A stretch of DNA of 64,000 nt from Atherinomorus stipes (GCA_023101725.1 JALJCO010012651.1:62001-126000); one strand, 5' to 3'. Counted from the first letter of the stretch, positions 47,515 through 60,126 are shown. A program made the numbers and translations. Notes: generated by a model not told the origin, from the sequence alone.

Positions 47515-49662
47515 ATTTCTTACTTTTTTGCCTGTTTGTCACACTTACATGTTTCAGATCATCACACAAATTTTAATGTGAGTCAAAGATAACACAAGTA
47601 AACAGAAAATGCAGTTTTTAAATAAAGATTTTTATTAGTTATGGGGGGAAAATATCCAAACCCCCATGGCCCTGTGTGAAAGTGATAGCCCCCCCTAAAA
47701 CATAAATTAACTGTGGTTTATCACGTCTTTGGAAAGCTGAGTTCAAGTTCTCTAGCCACACCAAGGCCTGATTACTGCCACACCTGTTCTCAATCAAGAT
47801 ATCACTTAAATAGGACCTGCTTGACGAATTTAAGTAGACTAAGGGGCCGTTCACACGAGGACGATTGCGGCTAAAAACGGCTAAATATTTCATCAGAAGT
47901 GCCTTTCGTTTACACGGCAACGGCGTTATTCTGGGTTGAAGACGCAAAAATCTGAAGACTCATTTCCAAAGTGGAATTCCTGAGGACGCAACGCTGTTGC
48001 GCCCTCGTCTGCACGGTCCAAAACGCAGAAATGATGGTGGACCCACAGAACTACTGACGCCGTGCTCATGTAGCATGCGCAAGACGTCACACAATACAGG
48101 AAAAACAACAACGTCGGTCTACCTAAGCCCAGCGGATCTCCACGTTGCGAGCTTGTAATTGAGTGTCGTTTGGAGAAGTCATTCTACCACCTCATCTGTC
48201 CACACAAAGTTCCACGTGCAGCCGCCATAGTCGTTTTGATTTTGAAGCGGAGAGACGAACGATTGTACGCATGCGCGCGGACATGGCGGACACACTTGCG
48301 TCCTCGTATGCACGCAGATTTCTCCATGACGATGCTCGTGTGAACGCGGATAAAAAAGATGAAGACGAGACGCCACTTTTGCGTCTTCTCTTCTGATCGT
48401 CGCCGTGTGAACGTAGCCTAAAAGATACTCAAAAGCTAGACATCATGCTGTGATCCAAAGAAATTCAGGAACAAATGAGAAACAAAGTCACTGAAATCTA
48501 TCAGTCTGGAAAAGGTTACAAAGCCATTTCTAAAGCTTTGGGACTCCAGAGAACCACAGTGAGAACCATTATCCACAAATGGTGAAAACATGGAACAGTG
48601 GTGAACCTTCCCAGGAGTGGCCGGCCGACCAAAATACCCCAAGAGCACAGCGACGACTCATCCAAGAGGTCACAAAAGACCCCAGAACAACATCCAAAGA
48701 ACTGCAGGCCTCACTTGCTTCAATTAAGGTCAGTGTTCATGACTCCACCATCAGAAAGAGACTGGGGGGCAAAAATGGCTGCATGGTAGAGTTCAAGACC
48801 AAAACCACTGCTGAGCAAAAAGAACATAAAGGCTCATCTCAGTTTAGCCAGAAAGCATCTTGATGATCCCCAAGACTTCTTGGAAAATACTTTGTGAACT
48901 GACGAGACAAAAGTTAAACTTTTTGGAAGGTGTAGGTCCCATTACATCTGGCGTAAAAGTAACACGGCATTTCAGAAAAGGAACATCATACCAACAGTAA
49001 AATATGGTGGTGGTAGTGTGATGGTCTGGGGCTGTTTTGCTGCTTCAGGACCTGGAAGACTTGCTGTGGTAAATGGAACCATGAATTTTGGTGAATGTCC
49101 GGCCATCTGTTAGTGACCTCAAGCTGAAGCGCACTTGGGTTCTGCAGCAGGACAATGATCCAGAGCACACCAGCAAGTCCACCTCTGAATGGCTTAAGAA
49201 AAACAAAATGAAGACTTTGGAGTGGCCGAGTCAAAGTCCTGACCTGAATCCCATTGAGATGCTGTGGCATGACCTTAAAAATGCGGTTCATGCTGGAAAA
49301 CCCTCCAATGTGGCTGAATTACAACAATTCTGCAAAGATGAGTGGAACAAAATTCCTCCACAGCGCTGAAGAAGACTCACTGCCAGTTATCACAAACGCT
49401 TGATTGCAGTTGTTGCTGCTAAAGGTGGAAAAACCAGTTATTAGGTTTAGGGGCAATCACTTATTCACAAAGGGCCATTTAAGTTTAGACACCCCCCCCC
49501 CCTCTTAAAAATAAAAATCTTCATTTAAAAACTGCATTTTCTGTTTACTTGTGTTATCTTTGTCTCACATTTAAATTTGTTTGATGATCTGAAACATTTA
49601 AGTGTGACTAACATACGAAAAAGTAAGAAATCAGGAAGGGGGTGAACACTTTCACACAGCTG
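47515..49662 (+). mobile_element. Tc1-like transposon with broken transposase and nested MITE
   Basis: Same family as 24114 (cctgatttctta / taagaaatcaggaaggggg ends, right end ...cacacagctg then TA). The left terminal repeat is shortened. The transposase is more complete than at 24114: N-terminal helix-turn-helix (QSGKGYKAISKALGLQRTTV, HTV-type), GRPTKIP linker, MVWGCFAASGPGRLAV-like middle and a C-terminal frame 49088-49369 with DNDPEHTS and SQSPDLNPIEMLW. A TGA after HKW (48582) and frameshifts near 48600, 48780 and 49080 break it. A 576-bp element sits in its 5' non-coding part. Confidence 0.92.
47843..48418. mobile_element. Harbinger-like non-autonomous element, 576 bp
   Basis: Ends ggggccgttcacacgaggac and inverted gtcgccgtgtgaacgtagcc; 17 of 23 terminal bases pair. 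Flanked by taa (47840-47842, 48419-48421), a 3-bp TWA-type target as in PIF/Harbinger. Interior is markedly CG-richer than the surroundings (acgcatgcgcgcggacatgg). No transposase. Confidence 0.72.
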
Positions 49663-52398
49663 TATGTAGTGAAATAGTTATTTAGCACGAATAAAGTTTT
49701 TTATGACATGCGGAGTCTTTGGTTTTCACAGAGCATGCGCAAAATAAGCGTTTGTTCGACGACTTAGCGAGTGAAGGAGTATCCTGCATAGGTGTAGGTT
49801 ACCTAATATATTAACTTAAAAAAACCAAAAAAGTTCGCCTACGTTATACTGGTAAGTCTTTATTAATTATTCATTTCATTTAGTTTTTTGTTCTTTGTCA
49901 AGAGTAGGGAAAAAAATCGACAAAATGGAAGTTCGACGACTTAGGACATTAGCCAATATTAGCCAGCTAAAAGACTGCAGTTGCAGTAAAAGTAGGTGCA
50001 CCACGTGGGTTTTAATGCGTCTTTGTTTAGTATTTTTAAAACATTTGATGAATTCTACACAATTTAGTAAAACGGTGGAGTTTAGGTGAGACTCTTGTAA
50101 AAACGTTGGTTATCAGACTTTATTTAAACTTTCAACGTCACCAGCGATTTATAACTAGTGAAATGCTGCCCTCGTGCGTCACACCAGACCAATTACTGCA
50201 AAATATGAAGACGGTTTGGATTGACGCTGCGGCAGAAATGTTCTGAATCGCTTTTAACATGGTGTTATGGGAATTTTACGTGTTTACGGACGTATTGTTT
50301 CAGTTAGCTTTTAAAAGAAATTATTAAATGACTGTGGAGGTCCAGACGATGGAAGCTGCAGACCACATTCTCCCAGAGGTGGTTCGCCGAAATAAGCGGA
50401 ACTCTGTGTCTTTGCTTGTTTGTGCACCGGATCATTAAAAATGACGTACCCCATTCATTTTCTTTGTGAGTAAACTCAACATTAATCCTATTTCTGCTCT
50501 CAAAAAACATCTCACGTTGATTGTATTTAGAAAGTATTCCGTAGCTAATGTACACAATGATTCGGGAACATTTTAAAACCACTAAGACAGCAGTTAAACT
50601 GTTTACTGTACGTTACAGTAGCCGCAAAGCATTCTGGGTATGTGAAATTAGCTTTTGAGACTTTAAAGAAACGGGCTCTAAAGTCGCCCGAGAAAAGCGG
50701 CATAATCGAAGTTTTGTAGTTTGTTAACTTTTCATTAACAGGTAATTTTCTGTGAGGTTGGCAGAGGGAAAACACCGACACAGAGAGTGGTGTTCTCGCG
50801 AATGACGTCCTCCTCTTGTCGACCAGAATGGCAAGACTATACTTTCAGGGATCATTTCTATAGTTTCTAACTTGAGAAATGTGTTTCTAAAGTGAATGGT
50901 CTCGCCAACCACGATGATGAGTCGTGATATTCCTTCCTGAGCGCGAAGCGGGTAGCAGGTAATGATTCAGTTCATACGCCTGCTATCATTGATGACCGTT
51001 CTTTACTTCCTCGTGGAGTATTGAGGGATGGAATATGATCAGAGTGGTAGCGTTTCATTGTAAATGAAAAAGAATAATAAGTGCACTATCTATCATTGAT
51101 TAGAATATTAGTGCAGTGTGGTATTTTTAGAAGTGTCAGGTGCAAGTGAAATAGTTTCCATGCAAATGTTCTACAAAATTATGGGACATTTGATTACTTG
51201 TAGAATGAACTTAAAATCCACAAAAATCTCCTCTAGTGAACGGAATTAGACGTTATTTAAAATTTTCAACGTATATGTACATTGATCCATGGTTAAATAT
51301 ATATTGCACATCATGCTGTTCTCCAAAAAGATGTCTAATCACAAAATATTTGTATGTATAGTGTCTAAACTGTGACTTGACCTCTAAATGTTCTGGTTTG
51401 ATGACATCTTGTTTCTAAACAGTCCACTTCATCATCCTGTTCACATTTAGACACATGACAAGTAGGCCTGCCACGATTTATCAACTAATTGCCGACTATC
51501 AAAATAGTCGGTGACTAATTTCATAATCGACTAATCGGTTACAATTTGTTTTTCCTCTCAAAATTGCCTCTGTACCTTCTGCTGCCTTGTCTTTCTGTCT
51601 GGTCAGCTTTTCTTGATTAGGTTATTGACATAAATGAACTTTTTACAGAGGGGATTTTGGATATCTCTATAGATCATTTCACAATTTAGAATATACTGTC
51701 AACAACTAGAAAAAACTAATTTTTTGGCATATTTTTGGGATGAAATGTTCTATAAATCAGGCTGTGAATGAGATATCAAGAAATCCTTTTGTAAAAACTT
51801 AAAGAATACAGTCAGGGGTAAAATTTGAAAGTTTGGTTTTTGTGAGTGCTGCTAAAGTGGAGATTTTTTTTATCCAGAGTAAGGGAAAAAACTCATTTTG
51901 AGAAAATGGCAACTTTAGCTTCATTTTGGTGAGATTTGAGTGCATCAGACAAAGTATCATGAAATAAACCCATAAAATGTTTATTTTGGATGTTTTGGGG
52001 GTTTTTTTACACTGAAAGAAAACATGTTGAAGGAGGGAAAAAACGAAAATCTCAAAATTGACCAGGTGATGAAAAAACGGGTTTTTTGCCTGCAGTGTCT
52101 CCCCTTAATTTGCATATGTCCTCAGTGTAAAGTACCCTGTTACCGCGGTAACAGGAAGTCCATAGCAGAAACAGCTCCCATGGTTCTGGGTGAAACTTGT
52201 CCATACTGTCCTGCCACTCCATATGCATGATGTAACATGCACGTCTTATACTCATGCACAAGGAAACTCTCCAGAGAAAACTCGCATCTTCCAGTAAATT
52301 TGCAGTTTTGGTTGCAGTTGCTGTTATTTTCTCTCACTTAAATCCCCAACAATAACAAAACAAGCCATTTCTTTCAAATGTTAGCTTACTGTTTCTAC
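49663..52398. other. Intergenic region, no gene recognised
   Basis: Includes a CG-richer stretch at 50590-50960. 51463-51545 starts taggcctgccacgatttatc and contains actatcaaaatagtcg and gactaatcgg, a hAT-like fragment without a right end. Short open frames here have no homology I recognise. Confidence 0.5.
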
Positions 52399-52630
52399 TA
52401 GGACTTGGAAAAAATATTGATACACTGAAATATCGCGATATTTTCCTATGCTGATATCATATTGATATTTAAAAATGCCGTATCGATCTATTTTACGGAG
52501 TCAGTTTTGGTGAAATCTTGTGAGAACTTGTTGGTAAAGTAGATCAATATTGCATTTTTAAATATATATGTGAAATCTGCATATGAAAATATCGCAATAT
52601 TTCAGCGTATCGATATTTTTCTCAGCCCTA
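52399..52630. mobile_element. hAT-like palindromic MITE, family E, 232 bp
   Basis: Ends taggacttggaaaaaatatt and inverted aatatcgatatttttctcagcccta-type (ctcagcccta). Perfect duplication gtttctac at 52391-52398 and 52631-52638. The two halves (atatcgcgatattttcctat / atgaaaatatcgcaatattt) pair over most of the length. An expanded relative lies at 59207. Confidence 0.9.
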
Positions 52631-55340
52631 GTTTCTACAGTTATGTACACATATGCAGGATTAGTCTACATCACAACATTCCAACCTAATAAAGTATCTA
52701 ACCGGCCACTGCCATTGAAAGTGATGTGATGTAAAGCGATTTGTGTTTGTTCTTACTTAATTTGTACTAAATGCTAATGTAAGCATGGACTTGGCCACGT
52801 TATGGTGTAAATATTATGTATTATATGCGGCGTAGGGACACAGAGGTGGACGCTGTCAGACCACCAGAGGTAGCGCCAGTAGCTGAGGACATGTAAAATG
52901 TTACTAAAAAGAAAGTGATTGAAAAGACACCAACTTGGAGGTCTACAGCCAGTTTCCAGTCCACATTTAGTCTGAAGCGGTCAGACCTCGACATACAGAG
53001 ATATAAACAAGCTTTATTCCTTCTTTGGTCAGTCTTGTGTTTCAAATCTCTCTTCTGTTCCTCAGTTTTGATCCTTTTAGGTGGTTTGCTGTATCAGCAG
53101 TGACAACCAGCCAAGGTGTCCCTTTGGTGGACACCATGCTGTTCACAAGATCTGTCGTGCACATGCTTGGGGAGGGCGCCCTTCATTAGGAAACGCTGTA
53201 AGTGGTTGATTGGAAACCATACGTTCTGCAGAATTAACTCCACTGGCAGAGAAAAACCATCATGGCAAAGTTAGGGGCCTAAACTAAAAAAGCCTGGGCT
53301 TGTGCATATGCACAATCAGTAAGGTTTTTTTTTTTGGAGGGGGGGGCAAAATTACCTCTTTCACCACTTAATATAACATGTAAAAATGTAAAAAGCTTTT
53401 TTCTTTAAGGGATTAAAATAAAACCAGGTACAGGGCCTTTAATGTGATGTCTGTGCCCTGCTGGATCCCAGTTTGGGCTTTTTATTTCTCACCAGCATAG
53501 TAATGTTGGGTGTAAATTCAGTTTTCCACAGACGGAGAAATTATGCTTCACAGTACAGTTCTTCATCACACAAGTGCTGGCTGTCAGGAGACCTACAGAT
53601 TTATTTTACTGCCTCCACAGACGATTTTACAAGCGCTTAAGGCACGAGTGTGTTCACTACTCACAAAAAGTTAGGGATATTTGGCTGTTCAACCTTTCCA
53701 GGTGAACTTCATTTGACTTTCTCTAAACTTTTGAATGCACATGCTCAACTGTTCAGTGTTCAAGTTTTTATTGTATAACATCCTGTTCTCTAACGAGATG
53801 ATTAACCACAAAAAATACCCCCCCCCAAAAGTCCAATTTTAATGATATAACATCAGCAAGGTATGAACTTTCTACATTTTTCTGAAATTTAGTGATATTT
53901 AGTGATCGTTAGCCTGATATGTTTAAGATCCTGCACCGCTGTGAGTGAGATGCAGTTTTGACCGAAGGTTTCCAGGCCAAACTCTCATGGATTGTTTCTA
54001 TATCTCATAACTTAATAAATGTGGTTTCTGAAAACAAACAAAAAAAATTAAAACATTTATGTGGCATTGTTCTCAATGATGCGTTGCAACACCTTCAGTG
54101 TAGTTGGTGACTAACTTTATATATTTGTATGGAAATATGTAAACAGTCCTGTAAACACACATGTTTCCTTGTTCTTAGGCTTTTTTTTTTTTTTTTTACT
54201 TTCTTTCAAACCTCAAGTTCCCTCAGAGGCATGACTGTCAAGAAATGATTTAAAAAGATAAACTTTACATAGAGCAATTTAAAGTACTTTTACATCTGAG
54301 CTGAGATTTCAGTGTTTGCGCCAGTTTGGAGGCTTTGTTGCTGTAAAGCATTTTTGTTTTCTGTTGTACCACGAACTTCTCTTACTCCACTGAGTATCAT
54401 TACATTCCTTCTCGTAGCATCTCCGAAGGAGTTTAACACACTTTTACTCTGCTCCAGTGGGTTCTGTTGGTACTTTGGTACTCGCTACTGTCTACTCAGT
54501 GTTGAGACCGGGGTCCGAGTCACAGTCTAATGGCGCGTTCACACCAGACCTTGTGATTCAAATCCAGGTTTGTTTGCTCAGAAACGCTGGTTTGTTTGAG
54601 GGAGTGTGTATAGGCAAAACCAAGACAAACCTGTGTGGAAAACAGTGGCCGGTTCTGGCTGAGAGAAAAGGCTGGCAGTCAGATTAAGATGTTAAAATTT
54701 CTGATAGAAATATGGTCAACCAAAGACCGCTAGGATCTGATGTAGCTTTATGCTTTGCTCTTATGTTGTGGAAACAGAAGTTGTCCAACATCAACCAATA
54801 GATGAGCGAGGTTTCTTCCTCGTTTGTCTTGTCTTCTTCAGTAATTACTGAGAGAGTGCTGTCCCTGGTGAAGACAGGAGTTGGTTATTTGAAGGTCCAG
54901 TTTGTTTGAATAGTGCAGTGTGAAAGCAAACAAGAATATCGCACCCCCTAATTAGGCTGAGTCCCCCAATCGTACCGAGTCTAGGAAGACATGAATGAAA
55001 AGGCTTTTCTGCTGCCCCCAAAACTCCACTGCATCTGTCCCCTGAGCACTTATATGTACAAAATGTACACTGACCTGTTCATTTTGTAAACATACTCTTT
55101 GATCTTGTTCTAAGGTATGGCATCGGAAGTGAACAAGTAACAGCATTTTCTTGTAACCCTGTTATGCCTGATAATTTAATAAATGTTGAAATTCCAGTAC
55201 TTGACCACACAATGGCTGAGAGGAAATGTTATTGCAGTCGGCAAATGGAAGACGGTGCTGATACAAAGTTTAAGGAATCAAATTTCAATGCAATGTCCCA
55301 AAACAGCATTAGGCAGGTATGACTAATATATACAGTATAT
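52631..55340. other. Intergenic region, no gene recognised
   Basis: A piece starting ctactcacaaaaagttaggg (53655) resembles the terminal sequence of a mariner-type fish element, but no inverted partner was found. ggcgcgttcacaccagacc (54531) may be another repeat end. T run at 54181-54199. Open frames have no recognisable domain. Confidence 0.45.
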
Positions 55341-55373
55341 GTAGATAGGTAGGTAGGTAGGTAGGTAGGTAGG

Positions 55374-55437
<64 letters not shown>

Positions 55438-55520
55438 TTTTTACGTTTTTTTGTTTTTTAATGACTGTTAAAGTTGAACAGCTGTTCTGAGTATGTATCC
55501 CTTCTATTTTTTGTATAATT

Positions 55521-55577
<57 letters not shown>
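55341..55577. repeat. Compound microsatellite (GTAG)n(GATA)n ... (AT)n
   Basis: gtag units (55342-55373) pass into about 15 gata units (to 55434), then a 90-bp spacer and an AT tract (55525-55577). Confidence 0.95.
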
Positions 55578-55580
<3 letters not shown>

Positions 55581-55859
55581 ATGAGCATTTTAACGTGTTT
55601 TTAGCTTAACATTGATCATTTCAGATATCCTAATGATAGTTTTACAAATAACCGTTCACTGCTGTAATGCGTTGCTTTATTTCTTAAGATATAAAAAAAA
55701 TGTTTGTTTGTTTTTTTTAAATAAACATTTTACGGGGGTGTCTGGAAATTGTTAGAAAAATAAATGTTTGAAGGGAATAAATATTATGAAAAACTGACGA
55801 AAGCAGGAAGTTACGTTTACGTAAAGTTGCCATGTGACGTTATACGTAAATAAGTTGGC

Positions 55860-56185
55860 CAAGCTGTTATTAGCTAGGTAGTTGTCTTTAGCTGTTATCA
55901 CTTGCCTCAGTTATGCTAATAACTGGTTAAATTAATATAACAGCTGTCGATACAGAACAGAACCGAGCTTTTACCTAACTTACGAAGATATGCCGTCCAA
56001 CTTTGTAATGTAAAACATACTACGCCTCGTGTGGACACCAAAACGAGTCTATAGACAACTAGCTAACAGGGGTTAGCGCCGCAGATCACACTGTTTGCAG
56101 CTCATGCTTACTTTTCCATCTATTTCGTCTTCGCTCGCCGTCATTCTCTATCACCAACTTCAGTCCGCGGTTTCTCCCGGAGAGA
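55860..56185 (+). promoter_or_regulatory. vps37a: vps37a 5' flank and 5' UTR
   Basis: The ~120 bp before the ATG are richer in CG dinucleotides (cttcgctcgccgtc, gtccgcgg, ctcccgg) than the surrounding AT-rich DNA and contain a pyrimidine-rich stretch near 56110-56130 suited to transcription start. The ATG context is agaATGa with A at -3. No TATA box was recognised. Human VPS37A shares a divergent promoter with CNOT7; no CNOT7 coding sequence was seen on the opposite strand here. Confidence 0.5.
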
Positions 56186-56295
56186 ATGAACTGGTTTTTC
56201 CCTGTGTCCAAAGGCTCCGGACCTCTCCCTCCTCTTAACAGCCTACAACAACAAAGACAGCGGCAGATTGAGTCGCTCAAAGCCGCTCACCCCAG
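56186..56295 (+). CDS. vps37a: vps37a exon 1
   Basis: ATG at 56186 to donor gtaaac after 56295; 36 codons plus two bases. Encodes MNWFFPVSKGSGPLPPLNSL then QQQRQRQIESLKAAHP. The human protein starts with the similar MSWLFPL and SLQQQKQRLIESL, which fixes this start. Confidence 0.95.
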
Positions 56296-58154
56296 GTAAA
56301 CAAGACAAACGTTGTCCGACCCAAAGCCCAGCTTTGGCACTGAGCATGAAACAGCAAACATTAACTTTATTATTATTATTTTAATCAAATAACATTACCA
56401 CAATGTTTCGTTGCCACTTTACAAAGTCGTTTACAGATTCTTTGAACGGAGTTTGATACAGTTGGTAGTGTTTAAAGCCCCGCTAGCTACCTGGTTCAGA
56501 GTAATGTCACAAATAAAATAGGCTAACGAGAATAATATTAGTTGTCATGCTTCACATTTGTATGGCATACGATTTTAACTGAAGTGCTTTGATACCGTGA
56601 ATGACACCGTTAACACAACCTTTAAACAGCTATGTTAACTAAATCGTTAGATGTGATTCGCGAGGCTACATTGTTAGCTCTAAAGCTAATCAAATCAGTT
56701 AGTGACAGTTTCTGTGTCTATATTTAGGGCTGATTACACAAGTTGTTGCTGGCTGACTGGGTCCTGTGATCATTCCTATGTTTGTCACGCGTGTAGTTTT
56801 AGGATGAGCTCATTACTAGCGGAGATTAAAGTATTAGCCTTTGTTTACTAGGAGTTGTGGCACCTCAATAACAATCGTTGAGTTTTCTACTCCGCAAAAT
56901 ATAAATATGATACACAAACTCCTGGTGCAGCCTGTGATTTCAAAGCAAGTTGGATGAAATCATTATTTCTCAAGTGTGGTGATTGTGTGGGGCTTCAGGA
57001 TGATATCATATTACACTTATAAACAAATCATAGTCGTCCATGAATGCCAAGTGTGTGGAGTTTGAATAAGGTAAAATTTTAAAAAAAAAAATAAGGGAGG
57101 CTGGAGTATTGCAACACAGTGATACGGTAAATATTGATACTGCTAAGAAATAATTGAAGTAAAAAACACAGGTTAGTCAGTGCTAATCTATAAAAGATTG
57201 ATAGAGATTTATTTTAATCATAACTTTAAAAATCTGATTCTACTTTCTAGTCTAGTAACATTACCAATTTATAGTTATTTATAACTAAGAAAATACAGCT
57301 CACCAGTAAAATAAGGAAGGCAGCTAAGCAAAATTGCAATTAAAAGTATTACTTTTGCCAATTTCAACTTATTTCACTGACAGTTGATTTTTTTTCCTTC
57401 TTTAATTGGAGGGTATGAATAGTTTTGAGAACGACAACCTTATCTGCAACTTGTTTGTGATGAAGATCAACAGTCAGAATATTGCCATACATGTACAGAT
57501 AGCACTGAAGGAACTGGTTATCAAATATAAATATTAAGCTTTCTCTTTCACTTAGTGCTTTTGGACACACTTTGCTCCTGTCCTTCGTTGATTCACACTG
57601 GCCCAATTTCCATGGGCACACTGTTGGTGGTAGTTGTAGGCGGTCATTGTTAACACAGACCTTGACTGATCCGGTGTGGAACTGATTTGCGTATTTGATT
57701 TGGCATAGGTTTTACATCGGATGCCTTTTCTGACACAACCCTCAGCATTCATCCAGGCTTGGGAGTGAAACTGCATTAGGTTATCAGATAGATGTGAGCA
57801 CTTGAATATGCCATTGAAAAAGGTGGACATGAGATTTAATTTATTTATATAATTTATATTCATGATTTTATTCTTTTACATGCTTTCTAATGCTTCCTCT
57901 GCACCCATCTGTAATGCTTTTAATGTTTTATGCAAAGCACTTTGAATTGTCTTGTATGTGTACTGTGCTTTACAAAGAAACATTCCTTGTCTAAAACAAC
58001 TATTTTAAACATTTTGATACATTTTTCTAAGAAAAGTCATTGGGTTTATGTATCTTTCTCACCAAATGAGCAGAACCTCCACAAACAAAGTACAATCCTT
58101 TATCTTAATATCCTGAACATGACTAATGACACCTCTGTTCTCGTTTGTCTGCAG
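56296..58154. other. vps37a intron 1
   Basis: Apart from the MITE end fragment at 57358-57437 nothing specific was recognised. Confidence 0.5.
57358..57437. mobile_element. Tc1/mariner-type MITE, family A, end fragment
   Basis: caatttcaacttatttcact... ttctttaattggagggtatg ... tttgagaacgac matches the right end of 19929. No other part remains. Confidence 0.75.
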
Positions 58155-58229
58155 CCTTGCAGAGATCCAGAAGGATGTGGAGTACAGAATACCATTTACA
58201 ATCAACAACTCCACCATCAGTGTTAACAT
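58155..58229 (+). CDS. vps37a: vps37a exon 2 (UEV start)
   Basis: 75 bp, acceptor ctgcag to 58154, donor gtgagt. The split Ser codon is completed by the first base; then LAEIQKDVEYRIPFTINNST and ISVN. It ends two bases into an Ile codon. Matches the start of the VPS37A UEV-like domain. Confidence 0.96.
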
Positions 58230-59032
58230 GTGAGTACATCTTTTGTCATGGAGTCACATCTGAAATGGTGGTTCACAGCAGCTGGGTGTTCAGCCTCACA
58301 GTCCATTTACAACCTTGTCACTGATGTAGTTAAACTTTAACCAGGAATCCTTTTTTTTTTATGAACCTTAGTTCAAAAGACTGCTGGTATAACTCTACAA
58401 GGCAGAAACTTCAGATGTTTCACAATTTAGTAGAAATGATCGGTGGGGAACAAAAACAGAACAAACATGTAAACAATTCAGCAACATGCTTATGGATCAA
58501 TAAATAATTTTTCATTTCATAAGCTTTTAATTAAACTACCACAATTTTTAAAGTAAAGATACAGTTTAATATTTTTGTTACTTGTAAAATTTCACAAAAG
58601 GGTGAGGCTGTGCCTCGTGGAAGGCTGATCTAAAATGGTACAGAATGGATCACAGCGACTACTGTTTAACTTTCTGCCTCTTTAGTGTTAAATCATTACA
58701 TTGTTGTTTTTAGTTTCTGAGGAAATATTGAAATGTCATTCTCACAACTAACTAAACATTTGTGTGCAATTGGTGAAAAAGCTGATTATTTAATGGGCCA
58801 GTACACAACATATTTAAAGCAAAAGATTTTGATTGTTTGCGTTTCCACTCTGTGAACCACTGGTGCCCCTCAGCTTACTATTAACGTTAATAATAACTTA
58901 AGCAACAAGCTCATTTAATTAAGTTACTCATAGCTGGACATGGTGGTCCCCTTTTTTTCTGCTGTAAATATCCATCAAAGTAGTTCTCTGAATTGTATTA
59001 CACACTAGTCAAATAATTTCTTACATCTTATG
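58230..59032. other. vps37a intron 2, left part
   Basis: AT-rich, nothing recognised before the hAT-like element. Confidence 0.5.
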
Positions 59033-60043
59033 TAGGGATGCACGATATAATTGGCCCCCTATCGATATCGGCCCTAAAACTGAGTATCGGACATCGGCCA
59101 CCCCACCGATATTTAACCGATCAGCCCACTGTTTCTAAAGTCTAAAAAACAAAACCCTAATTCTTCAAAAATTTATTTTTTACAGACTTTAAAACTTCTT
59201 AAGACTAGGTGTGGGAAAAATATTGATACATTGAAATATTTTTATATGCTGATATCATATTGACATTTAAAAGCCCGGTATCGATGTATTTTAGTAACGA
59301 AATCTCACAATATTTCATCGTTCCATTACAAAATCTAGCGAGAATTCACAAACATTTTGCGATATTTTCATATGCTGATATATATTGACATTTAAAGACG
59401 TGGTATTGATCTATTTTACTAACAAAATCTCGCAGTATTTTATCCTTCTGTTACAAAACCTTGCAAGAATTCACACATATTTTGCGATATTTTCATATGC
59501 TGATGTCGTATTGAAATTTAAAAACGCTGTATCGATCTATTTTACTAATGAAATCTCACAATTTTTCATCATTCCGTTACGAAATCTTGCAAGAATTCAC
59601 AAACATTTTGCGCTTTTTTTTCATATGCTGATGTCGTATTGACATTTAAAAATAGCGGCATCGATCTATTTACGAAGGGAATCTTGCAATATTTCATCGT
59701 TCTGTTATGAAATCTCGTTAGAATTCATGAAATATTGTGAAATTTTGTAACAGAACGATGATATCTCGTGAGATTTTGTAAATAAAATAGATCGATGCCG
59801 CGTTTTTAAATATCGATTTGATATCAGCATTTGAAAATATTGCGATATTTCAGTGTTTCAATATTTTCTCCTATTATCTCCTATTTATCAAAGTGTCGGA
59901 AACGGATAACAAAACTGCTATTTGAAATGACTGCTTATTTTCTTCAGCTTTAATATCGGTATTGATATCGGTTATCGGCCACATGAGTTTTAAAATATCA
60001 GCATATCGGATATCGGCCAAAATTCCAATATCGTGCATCCCTA
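59033..60043. mobile_element. hAT-like element, 1011 bp, with nested expanded MITE
   Basis: Ends tagggatgcacgatataatt and inverted aatatcgtgcatcccta. Perfect duplication atcttatg at 59025-59032 and 60044-60051. Related by its ends to the element at 770. The middle (59207-59865) is a family E element expanded by tandem repeats. Confidence 0.92.
59207..59865. repeat. Family E hAT-like MITE with ~126-bp tandem repeats
   Basis: Starts taggtgtgggaaaaatattg and ends with tttcaatattttctcc, like 52399. tatgctgat recurs at 59245, 59371, 59496 and 59634 (steps 126, 125, 138), each followed by ttgacattt(a) / tcgatctatttta and aatctcgca stretches, giving at least four units where 52399 has one. Confidence 0.85.
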
Positions 60044-60126
60044 ATCTTATGGATTATCTGTTTTTAAATGCCAAAACAACCTTTAAAAAGGCATTTTATA
60101 AACCTTTCAATTTTTCATCCTTACAG

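Noticed and set aside
48436..49369. Active Tc1 transposase gene
   Set aside because: In-frame TGA and several frameshifts split the frame, and the left terminal repeat is shortened.
52024..52230. 68-codon frame with several CxxC pairs (CLQCLPLICICPQCKVPC)
   Set aside because: Looked like a zinc ribbon, but there is no splice context, no homologue I recognise, and the frame starts in an A-rich stretch.
55860..56185. Bidirectional promoter with cnot7 on the opposite strand, as in human
   Set aside because: No CNOT7-like coding sequence was recognised on the minus strand upstream.
59225..59790. Regular ~126-bp repeats considered as a CRISPR-like array
   Set aside because: Units are contiguous and diverged without unique spacers, inside a hAT-like element in vertebrate DNA.
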